Below the pieces are notes generated by a model. It worked only from the letters and a program-made list of their open reading frames with translations, was not told the origin of the DNA and did not search any database. DNA of 24,095 bases from assembly GCA_964549655.1 (NCBI GenBank), contig CAZJXN010000083.1, positions 1 through 24,095 of the forward strand. The letters run 5' to 3'. This document shows, piece by piece, positions 7,627 to 13,619 of the stretch (position 1 is the first letter of the stretch; each line of letters begins with the position of its first letter). A program made the position numbers and the translations under genes. This DNA is from JADJNW01 sp964549655 (GTDB taxonomy: Bacteria; Bacteroidota; Bacteroidia; Chitinophagales; Saprospiraceae).

Positions 7627-7703
7627 CAAATGCCGCGAGCGCAAGTAAAAAGAGTAGTCTGGCATCCGGTATCTTTAATCTGGCATCTTAAAAATTAAAA
7701 ACC

Positions 7704-8768
7704 ATGGCAAAACTTACTTTCGGAGGAACCGAAGAAAACGTCGTCACCCGCGAAGAATTTCCACTCGAAAAAGCCCACGAAGTCCTTAGCGACCAAGTCA
7801 TCGCCATCATAGGCTACGGCGTTCAAGGTCCTGGTCAGGCACTCAACTTGCGCGACAACGGCTTCAACGTCATCGTCGGACAACGCTACCCATCCAAATC
7901 TTGGGACAAAGCAGTGAAAGATGGATTCGTTCCGGGCGAAACTTTATTCGACATCGAAGAAGCTGCCGAGCGCGGCGATATCATTCAATATCTACTCTCG
8001 GACGCAGCCCAAATCGAACTTTGGGAAACCATCAAAAAATACCTCACGCCCGGCAAAGCCCTGTATTTTTCGCACGGTTTCGGCATCACGTACAAAGAAC
8101 GAACTGGCATCATCCCGCCACCTGATGTGGATGTGATTTTGGTTGCACCCAAAGGTTCTGGCACCAGTTTGCGTAGAATGTTTGTGGAAGGTCGGGGTTT
8201 AAATTCCAGCTATGCCATTTTTCAAGATGCAACAGGTAAAGCGTTTGAGCGCGTGGTAGCACTCGGCATTGGCATTGGCTCTGGTTATTTGTTTGAAACC
8301 AATTTCCAAAAAGAAGTGTACAGCGACCTCACCGGAGAGCGCGGCACCTTGATGGGCGCGATTCAAGGGATTTTTGAAGCACAGTTTAATGAACTCCGCA
8401 AGCGTGGACACTCACCAAGTGAAGCTTTTAATGAAACAGTGGAAGAATTGACGCAAAGTCTAATGCCACTCGTCGCCGAAAACGGGATGGATTGGATGTA
8501 CGCCAATTGCTCGACCACTGCTCAACGTGGCGCATTAGATTGGAAAAATAAATTCCGCGATGCCGTCGCGCCGATTTTTACTGAATTGTATGACAGCGTC
8601 GCTGCCGGACATGAAGCGCAAAAATCCATTGATTCTAACAGCAAAACCGACTACCGCGAAAAGCTGGAAGAAGAACTCCGCGAAATGCGCGAAAGCGAAA
8701 TGTGGCAAGCGGGCAAAGTGGTGCGCAGCCTGAGACCGGAAAGACAGGAAGTGAAAGAAGAAGTTTAA
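7704..8768 (+). CDS. ilvC: Ketol-acid reductoisomerase (NADPH), short form
   Basis: This 354-residue enzyme isomerises and reduces acetolactate or acetohydroxybutyrate to the dihydroxy acids used by IlvD. The Rossmann motif GYGVQGPGQA covers residues 37-46 and the cofactor-selecting loop follows GQR at 59-61. Active-site candidates are His124 (SHGFG), Lys150 (APKGSG), Asp208 and Glu212 (YSDLTGERG), Glu247/Glu248 (EELTQSLMP) and Ser270 (STTAQRG). The single knotted domain marks the short class I form, and the GYGVQGPGQALNLRDNG wording is that of Bacteroidota IlvC. It diverges from the ilvDBN run, with the glycosidase between, and is followed by ilvA. Start at ATG 7704 matches family length. 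The leader holds a double-hairpin element. Confidence 0.96.
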   Translation: MAKLTFGGTEENVVTREEFPLEKAHEVLSDQVIAIIGYGVQGPGQALNLRDNGFNVIVGQRYPSKSWDKAVKDGFVPGETLFDIEEAAERGDIIQYLLSDAAQIELWETIKKYLTPGKALYFSHGFGITYKERTGIIPPPDVDVILVAPKGSGTSLRRMFVEGRGLNSSYAIFQDATGKAFERVVALGIGIGSGYLFETNFQKEVYSDLTGERGTLMGAIQGIFEAQFNELRKRGHSPSEAFNETVEELTQSLMPLVAENGMDWMYANCSTTAQRGALDWKNKFRDAVAPIFTELYDSVAAGHEAQKSIDSNSKTDYREKLEEELREMRESEMWQAGKVVRSLRPERQEVKEEV

Positions 8769-8769
8769 A

Positions 8770-8915
8770 ATGGGAAGATAGGAGGATGGGAGGATGCGCT
8801 ATTTACATTCTCTCATGCCCCATCTTCGTATGCTCTTCTCAATATTATAAAAATATATAAATGGATGGCAGGAAAAGTAAAGAAATGTGATACGGGCATC
8901 CTCCTATCTTCCCAT
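8770..8915. repeat. 19-bp perfect inverted repeat bracketing the ilvC-ilvA spacer
   Basis: The left arm at 8770-8788 (ATGGGAAGATAGGAGGATG) is exactly complementary to 8897-8915. The left arm starts one base after the ilvC stop codon and is followed by GGAGGATGCGCTATTTACAT, matching the element at 3224. The interior is about 108 nt. The right arm precedes the ilvA start by 19 bp. It could act as an ilvC 3' stem, a barrier between ilvC and ilvA, or be a MITE-like insertion. Confidence 0.85.
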
Positions 8916-8934
8916 CCTCCTATACTCCATTCAT

Positions 8935-10206
8935 ATGACTGCAAATCTTAAAATACCCACGTCCATCATCTCCGTCGAGAACGTTTACAAAGCCAAAGTG
9001 CGCTTGAAAGGAATCGCCGAGCAAACACCCCTGCTCTTCAACCCCAATTATTCTGACCGTTTTGATGCGAATATTTTATTCAAACGAGAAGATTTGCAGG
9101 TGGTGCGTTCGTACAAAATACGCGGTGCGTACAACAAAATGGCGACAATAAATGCGGAATCATTGGAGCGTGGCATCGTATGCGCAAGCGCAGGCAATCA
9201 TGCGCAAGGCGTGGCATTTGCTTGTCAAAAGTTGGGTGTGCATGGTAAAATCTTTATGCCTGCTGTCACGCCGTTACAAAAAGTAAATAAAGTCAAGCTC
9301 TTTGGCAAAAAATGGGTGGAAGTGGTATTAGTCGGTGATACTTTTGATGATTCTTATCGAGAAGCTTTTCGAGATGCGCAAGAAAATAATAAAGCGTTTG
9401 TGCATCCCTTTGATGATGAACGTGTTATTGAAGGGCAAGGCACGGTTGGTTTGGAAATTTTAGAAGATTGTCCGAATACGATTGATTATGTTTTTGTGCC
9501 AATTGGTGGCGGTGGCTTGATTGCTGGCTTGGGTAGTTATTTCAAACAACTCAGTCCGAAAACCAAAATCATCGGCGTAGAACCGGCAGGTGCACCTGCC
9601 ATGCACGATTCGCTGAAAAGCGGCAAAGTCTTGACTTTAGAAAAAATTGATACCTTCGTGGATGGCGCAGCCGTGCGGCGTGTGGGCGAAACCACTTTCA
9701 AAATTGCCCAGCAAGTCGTAGATGATGTGGTGCTCGTGCCGGAAGGAAAAGTTTGTACCTCCATTTTACAATTGTACAACGAAGAAGGCATTGTAGTAGA
9801 ACCCGCCGGAGCGCTCACCATTGCTGCCTTGGATTTTTATAAAGAAGAAATAAAAGGTAAAACCGTCGTTTGTATTATAAGTGGCAGTAATAATGATATA
9901 CTTCGCACCGAAGAAATCCGCGAGCGATCTTTATTATATGAAGGCTTAAAACATTACTTCATTATTCGTTTCCCGCAACGTGCCGGTGCCTTGCGCGAAT
10001 TTTTGAACAATGTGCTTGGTCCCACCGACGACATCACCCATTTTGAATACACCAAAAAGAACAATCGGGAGTCCGGTCCTGCTCTTATCGGTATTCAATT
10101 GCAGCAACGCGGGGATTATGAAGCTTTATTACAAAGAATGGAAGAATATCATATTAATTATCGGACGCTAAATGATAGCCAGACGTTGTTTGAGCTGTTG
10201 ATTTGA
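8935..10206 (+). CDS. ilvA: Threonine ammonia-lyase (threonine deaminase)
   Basis: This 423-residue PLP enzyme deaminates threonine to 2-oxobutyrate, the committed step to isoleucine. The PLP lysine is Lys61 (VRSYKIRGAYNKM); substrate loop SAGNHAQG (85-92); phosphate loop GGGGL (191-195); SGSNND near 317-321. The C-terminus (about 338-423, YFIIRFPQRAGALREFL) is one ACT-like regulatory domain, as in the short Bacillus-type enzyme, so feedback control is expected. ATG 8935 was chosen over GTG 8887 because the extra 16 residues would be translated from the spacer repeat (CATCCTCCTATCTTCCC) and have no family match. It follows ilvC after a 166-bp spacer. Its 3' end is partly duplicated at 11035-11082. 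Confidence 0.95.
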   Translation: MTANLKIPTSIISVENVYKAKVRLKGIAEQTPLLFNPNYSDRFDANILFKREDLQVVRSYKIRGAYNKMATINAESLERGIVCASAGNHAQGVAFACQKLGVHGKIFMPAVTPLQKVNKVKLFGKKWVEVVLVGDTFDDSYREAFRDAQENNKAFVHPFDDERVIEGQGTVGLEILEDCPNTIDYVFVPIGGGGLIAGLGSYFKQLSPKTKIIGVEPAGAPAMHDSLKSGKVLTLEKIDTFVDGAAVRRVGETTFKIAQQVVDDVVLVPEGKVCTSILQLYNEEGIVVEPAGALTIAALDFYKEEIKGKTVVCIISGSNNDILRTEEIRERSLLYEGLKHYFIIRFPQRAGALREFLNNVLGPTDDITHFEYTKKNNRESGPALIGIQLQQRGDYEALLQRMEEYHINYRTLNDSQTLFELLI

Positions 10207-10216
10207 GTGCAAATAC

Positions 10217-10696
10217 TTACTCGCCTGCAAGCAAAAGCATATTCTGGAAAACGAGATCACTCAACCAAACACCACGCTGTCGAAGCTGTTTCAACAAAGG
10301 TTCAACTTGTGGAATGTGGCCTTCTTTTTTAGCGCGAAGTAGAATGCCAAGCGTACCAGTGAGAGTTAAGCCAAAATGTTGTGCGTATTGACGACCTAAT
10401 TTTTTATCAATTATGACTAAGTCAGCACTAATCTCGCGAGCTAACACGATGACTTCCGCTTCCCCCTTGTCAAGGTCCGTCAAATATTGTAGTGCGATCG
10501 GATTTTGGATTGCTTGGATATCAATCCAAGGTAATGGAGTCAAGTCGGTATAATAAGCCCCTCCTTTACCAGCTTCAATTTCCTGCCAGACTGCCTCAGG
10601 AATAATCACGGTAGTATATAAAATTTCCAATAGCGAAAGTTACTCTATTTTGAGGAGCGAAACAATTGGAGTAGTATTACAAACGACTTTAAGCAT
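10217..10696 (-). pseudogene. DUF3368/PIN-like toxin with an in-frame stop codon
   Basis: The natural start is the ATG at 10696, overlapping the last 8 bases of the antitoxin (ATGCTTAA). It opens with the expected PIN N-terminus MLKVVCNTTPIVSLLKIE, then codon 19 is TAA (10640-10642), and the same frame continues LSLLEILYTTVIIPEAVWQEI to 10217. The remaining residues show LDKGEAEVIVLARE and LVIIDKKLGRQYA, the acidic PIN motifs, and a TGTLGILLRAKKEG ending typical of DUF3368. A single-base change of an AAA, CAA or GAA codon would explain the stop. An internal TTG (10630) could in principle start a truncated protein, but that lacks the first PIN beta strand. Known relatives are VapC-like ribonucleases paired with UPF0175 antitoxins. 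The toxin is probably inactive. Confidence 0.85.
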
Positions 10697-10946
10697 TCTC
10701 AAAATCTTGGCGAAGTTGATCTAAGAGCGGATTTCCTAAAATGGAAATTTGATATTCCCCAGCAATTTCTAAAAATCCTACTCTGGAATAACCTAATAAT
10801 TTGGCAGCCATACCGGAGGAAAGTTTTCCTAATTCGTATAATTTGACAATAGAAAGGCGTTGCAACTCCCGCGCCAGCTCCTGTTCAGGCATCTTGAGCG
10901 CAAAAGCTAATTCTTGCGGAAATGCAACTTGTATATCGGAAGTCAT
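10689..10946 (-). CDS. UPF0175-family antitoxin
   Basis: This protein is 85 residues from ATG 10946. The UPF0175 signature lies in the middle: LYELGKLSSGMAAKLLGYSR then FLEIAGEYQISI, a helix-turn-helix-like region (about residues 37-68), followed by a short acidic tail. In known pairs this family is encoded just upstream of a DUF3368 PIN toxin, as here, and neutralises it. The stop codon overlaps the toxin start by 8 bp, which suggests translational coupling. A TTG five codons upstream (10961) is rejected because it overlaps a promoter -7 box. The frame is intact although the toxin is broken. Confidence 0.82.
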   Translation of the reverse strand: MTSDIQVAFPQELAFALKMPEQELARELQRLSIVKLYELGKLSSGMAAKLLGYSRVGFLEIAGEYQISILGNPLLDQLRQDFENA

Positions 10947-10958
10947 ATTCTGTTTTTT

Positions 10959-10989
10959 CAAAGTTAATCTTTTTTCATAACAATTTCAA
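10959..10989 (-). promoter_or_regulatory. Candidate toxin-antitoxin promoter (TTG-N20-TAACTTTG)
   Basis: On the minus strand TTG (10987-10989) is followed after 20 nt by TAACTTTG (10959-10966), an exact TAnnTTTG -7 box. Transcription would begin only about 5-12 bases before ATG 10946, so the mRNA would be nearly leaderless. Confidence 0.5.
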
Positions 10990-11034
10990 CAGCATCCCAG
11001 TTTTTAAAAGTTGCGAATTCTTCAATGCATCAAA

Positions 11035-11082
11035 CATCGGACGCTAAATGATAGCCATGTTTTGCTTGAGTTGTTAATTTAA
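11035..11082 (+). pseudogene. Relic of an ilvA 3' end
   Basis: In frame this reads HRTLNDSHVLLELLI-stop, compared with YRTLNDSQTLFELLI-stop at the end of the intact ilvA. At the DNA level 22 bases are identical (11036-11057 with 10160-10181), and the rest differ largely at synonymous positions (CTG/TTG, TTG/TTA, TGA/TAA). Upstream the match fades within a few codons and the frame is closed by a stop at 11005. It looks like the end of a diverged ilvA copy separated from its body; the toxin-antitoxin module lies between it and the intact ilvA. Confidence 0.8.
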
Positions 11083-11174
11083 CTTTACAACGTGGCAATT
11101 TACCCGCCGGGCTGTACTGGCTACGGATTCAAACCAAAGAAGGTTTTGCAATGAAGAAAGTAGTATTTCAATAA
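11070..11174 (+). pseudogene. Relic of a type IX secretion C-terminal sorting domain
   Basis: The frame from 11070 to the TAA at 11172-11174 reads QRGNLPAGLYWLRIQTKEG then FAMKKVVFQ-stop, the classic end of a Bacteroidota type A sorting domain (LPAGLYxxRI, then KKVV near the end). Only about 34 codons are open and there is no start codon or protein body, so it is the stump of a deleted secreted protein. It overlaps the ilvA relic by 13 bases in another frame. Confidence 0.75.
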
Positions 11175-11205
11175 AAATGATTTATTAATTTATCATGATA
11201 TAATA

Positions 11206-12321
11206 TTAAAATTGCAATGCACGCTCCGTCGCCTCCTCCGCTATCCGAAGCGATTCCACTGCATTCTGTTCGTCTATTTTACGCGGATGTGTGGGGTCCT
11301 TTATCCAATTCCATTGATCATTTATCATAGCAATGACGAGTTGTTCATAGCGATCCATTTTTTCTGTAATAGTACCGGCTTCAAATGTTACAAAAGAATC
11401 ATAAAAAACATCTTGAAATTTACCAATGGATTTTTTATTCAATAAAGTAGCGTCAGTATGATGTGTAATAGAATGATTTGGAAGTAACTGTTTAAGTTTT
11501 TCTAAATGGACTGTTTGTAATAAACCATATAAACGTATTTTTACCGGCACCCATTCGTATAATGTAATATCGCCTCTATCAAATTGCAAGCGCATCTCTT
11601 GTCGGTCTAAAATTTTGGGCTGATTGAATCCATGATAAAAATTGACGGGACCATCCTTATAAAGCACGGTGGCTTGTACGCGGTCAATGATTTTCTGTTT
11701 TACATTCGGACGCTGAATTTGCAAGGAATTTACAAGTTGACCCGCTCCTAACCAGCCGCTAAATAAGTCGAAAAAATGTACGCCATGTTCTATAAATATC
11801 CCGCCACTTTTTTCCATATCCCAAAACCAATGGTCAGGCGTTAGTTTTTCATCACTCGCATAATTTTCAAAAAAGCCGTGTACAAAATCGCCCAGCCATT
11901 TTTCTTGTATAATGGTTTTTACAATATCGTATAATGGATTGTAGCGTTGCATCAAATTGACGGCATATAATAAATTGTTAGACTTTGCATAATTGGCTAA
12001 CTCTTCCGCCTCTTTTGTTTTGAGTGCCGCCGGTTTTTCACAAATGACGTGCTTTCCAGCTTCTAATGCTTGCTTGGATTGAGTGTAATGTAAATAAGGC
12101 GGCGTTGCAATATAAACCAATTGAATACGATTATCATTTAGTAATTGTTCGTAATCATTATAAAACTCAGCATTTAACTCATGTGCTAATTTTTGGGCAG
12201 CCACTTCATTAATATCCGTAACACCAACTATCTGAATACCCGCTACTTTCAAAAAAGCCTTTGCCGCAAAACCAGCAAAGCCTCCCGCACCAACTATTCC
12301 AATATTTAATTTGTCTTTCAT
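11206..12321 (-). CDS. Gfo/Idh/MocA-family NAD(P)-dependent oxidoreductase
   Basis: This 371-residue protein has an N-terminal Rossmann domain with GAGGFAG (11-17), an acidic cofactor residue after beta 2 (VTDIN, Asp36) and the family hallmark EKP at 95-97 (HVICEKPAAL). The C-terminal alpha/beta domain contains GGIFIEHGVHFFDLFSGW (173-190), where His179/His182 and Asp185 fit the usual catalytic region. Members oxidise or reduce sugars, inositols or related compounds; the substrate cannot be told from sequence. No signal peptide. It starts 26 bp after the EVE gene on the same strand, so the two probably share a transcript. Confidence 0.88.
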   Translation of the reverse strand: MKDKLNIGIVGAGGFAGFAAKAFLKVAGIQIVGVTDINEVAAQKLAHELNAEFYNDYEQLLNDNRIQLVYIATPPYLHYTQSKQALEAGKHVICEKPAALKTKEAEELANYAKSNNLLYAVNLMQRYNPLYDIVKTIIQEKWLGDFVHGFFENYASDEKLTPDHWFWDMEKSGGIFIEHGVHFFDLFSGWLGAGQLVNSLQIQRPNVKQKIIDRVQATVLYKDGPVNFYHGFNQPKILDRQEMRLQFDRGDITLYEWVPVKIRLYGLLQTVHLEKLKQLLPNHSITHHTDATLLNKKSIGKFQDVFYDSFVTFEAGTITEKMDRYEQLVIAMINDQWNWIKDPTHPRKIDEQNAVESLRIAEEATERALQF

Positions 12322-12347
12322 GATATTTTTAATACTTCAAATAGCAG

Positions 12348-12767
12348 TCAAATTTCCAAACTCGTCTCCCCCAATTCCAAAATCTTTTCAAATTCCACTT
12401 TTTCCAACGGCATCACGGAGAGGCGACCGATACGCACCAAGCCAATATTTTGCAATTCCGGCGTAGCTTTCACCGTTTGTAAAGAAACCGACTTGGTAAA
12501 ACGCTTGCAAGGCGCGACATCCACGACTGACCAATCCCCTTTTTCTGCCGTCGCGTCCCGATAAGCAGCTTTAGTAACTTTACAAATACCGACAATTTCC
12601 AAATCAGTGACGCTGTGATAAAATAATACAAAATCGTCTTCCTTCATCGCACGGAGGTGATTGCGAGCGGCGTAGTTACGCACACCTTCCCACGTGGTGC
12701 TGCCTTCGCGTTCGAGGCGGTCGTAGCCGTAGGTTTCGGGTTCCGATTTAACGAGCCAATAATTCAT
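12348..12767 (-). CDS. EVE-domain protein (THYN1-like)
   Basis: This 139-residue protein consists of one EVE domain. It opens MNYWLVKSEPETYGYDRL, the family's conserved start, followed by WEGVRNYAARNHLRAM and DFVLFYHSV, and ends with a PLEKVEFEKILELGE tail. EVE domains are PUA-like folds thought to bind modified nucleotides in DNA or RNA (for example 5-hydroxymethylcytosine); no reaction is established for this group. ATG 12767 was chosen because the family begins at MNYWLVK; the ATG at 12776 lies inside the double-hairpin repeat. The element therefore abuts the start codon and would form most of the leader. Confidence 0.9.
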   Translation of the reverse strand: MNYWLVKSEPETYGYDRLEREGSTTWEGVRNYAARNHLRAMKEDDFVLFYHSVTDLEIVGICKVTKAAYRDATAEKGDWSVVDVAPCKRFTKSVSLQTVKATPELQNIGLVRIGRLSVMPLEKVEFEKILELGETSLEI

Positions 12768-12773
12768 GTACAA

Positions 12774-12811
12774 CATCCTTTAGGATGAACTCGTACCATA
12801 GCCTTCAGGCT
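12774..12811 (+). repeat. Double-hairpin element, copy 2 (EVE gene leader, opposite strand)
   Basis: Hairpin 1 is CATCC-TTTA-GGATG (12774-12787), the linker AACTCGTACCAT (12788-12799), and hairpin 2 AGCC-TTCA-GGCT (12800-12811). Compared with copy 1 the loops TTTA and TTCA and the 12-nt linker are conserved (10 of 12 linker bases) while stem bases differ in compensating pairs. It lies in the spacer between the divergent EVE and methyltransferase genes; relative to the EVE transcript it is in the reverse orientation. Confidence 0.8.
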
Positions 12812-12841
12812 GTGTGCAAGTGCAAGCGAAAACCTGCGCTA

Positions 12842-12875
12842 CAAAAATAGCCCACAATTTCCGTTCTTACGCAAA
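12842..12875 (-). promoter_or_regulatory. Candidate promoter for the EVE-oxidoreductase operon
   Basis: On the minus strand TTTG (12872-12875) and TATTTTTG (12842-12849) are separated by 22 nt, within the range for Bacteroidota -33/-7 elements. The leader of about 70 nt would include the double-hairpin element. Confidence 0.45.
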
Positions 12876-12887
12876 ATTTTTATTCCA

Positions 12888-13559
12888 ATGGATTTTTCAC
12901 CCTACCAAACCGAAGCATTAGAACTTAACATAGAAGGCATCCCCATTAAAATATTACACATTACTAATGTAGATGATTTGTATAATGAATTGATTGCCAA
13001 AGGCGAAACCCACGAAGACGTGCAAGATGAGCGCATCCCATATTGGGCAGAACTATGGCCCGCAGCGATTGGCTTGAGTAAATATTTAGTAGCATTTGAT
13101 ATTACAAAAGACATAAAAAATGTAATAGAAATCGGTTGTGGCTTAGGCTTGCCGAGTATTATTGCTGGAAAATTAGGCGCAAATGCAATCATGACCGATT
13201 ATTTAGAAGATGCCTTATTATTTGCCAAACAAAATTGGAAATTGAATAATGATGCGGAAGCGCGTTTTGAAATCATGGATTGGCGAAACCCAAACCCCGT
13301 TTTTGCCTCAGATTTAGTTTTAGCATCCGATATTACTTACGAAAAACGCTTTTTTGAATTTCTCCCCAATGCGTTTCGCACCCTTTGCAAGCCCGGTGGC
13401 AGCATCATTGTGAGTGACCCCAGTCGAGAAGTGGCGCAAGATTTTTTTCAAAGTATTACAAAAGAAGGATTTACAATAAATAAAATAAGTTATGATATTC
13501 AACCTATTTTAGGGGGCAAAACGGTTGAAGTAAATGTTTATCACTTGAAATTTATCTAA
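12888..13559 (+). CDS. Class I SAM-dependent methyltransferase (NNT1/EFM7-METTL21-like)
   Basis: This 223-residue protein has SAM-binding motif I VIEIGCGLGLPS (79-90), an acidic residue after beta 2 (MTDYLEDAL, Asp104), IMDWRNP near 129-135 and SDITYEKRF at 147-155. The preceding block RIPYWAELWPAAIGLSKYL (49-67) is characteristic of the protein-lysine/N-terminal methylase group that includes eukaryotic METTL21 and EFM7. That makes a protein substrate likely, but the target is unknown. No signal peptide or membrane segment. It diverges from the EVE gene and converges on the symporter gene. Start at ATG 12888 gives normal length. Confidence 0.83.
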   Translation: MDFSPYQTEALELNIEGIPIKILHITNVDDLYNELIAKGETHEDVQDERIPYWAELWPAAIGLSKYLVAFDITKDIKNVIEIGCGLGLPSIIAGKLGANAIMTDYLEDALLFAKQNWKLNNDAEARFEIMDWRNPNPVFASDLVLASDITYEKRFFEFLPNAFRTLCKPGGSIIVSDPSREVAQDFFQSITKEGFTINKISYDIQPILGGKTVEVNVYHLKFI

Positions 13560-13562
13560 TTT

Positions 13563-13612
13563 TCCCGCAAACGACGCTGATGAAGTAAATTTTATCTGCG
13601 AAATCTGCGGGA
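13563..13612. repeat. CTGCG repeat with 7-bp stem between convergent genes
   Basis: TCCCGCA (13563-13569) pairs with TGCGGGA (13606-13612) across a 36-nt loop. The right side contains ATCTGCGAAATCTGCG (13594-13609), identical in reverse to 5841-5856. It could help terminate transcription from either side but has no T-tract. Confidence 0.45.
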
Positions 13613-13619
13613 GATATCA

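Noticed and set aside
10203..11174. A defence island or phage remnant around the toxin-antitoxin pair
   Set aside because: Only a decayed two-gene module and gene-end relics are present; there is no integrase, nuclease-helicase, or phage structural gene nearby.
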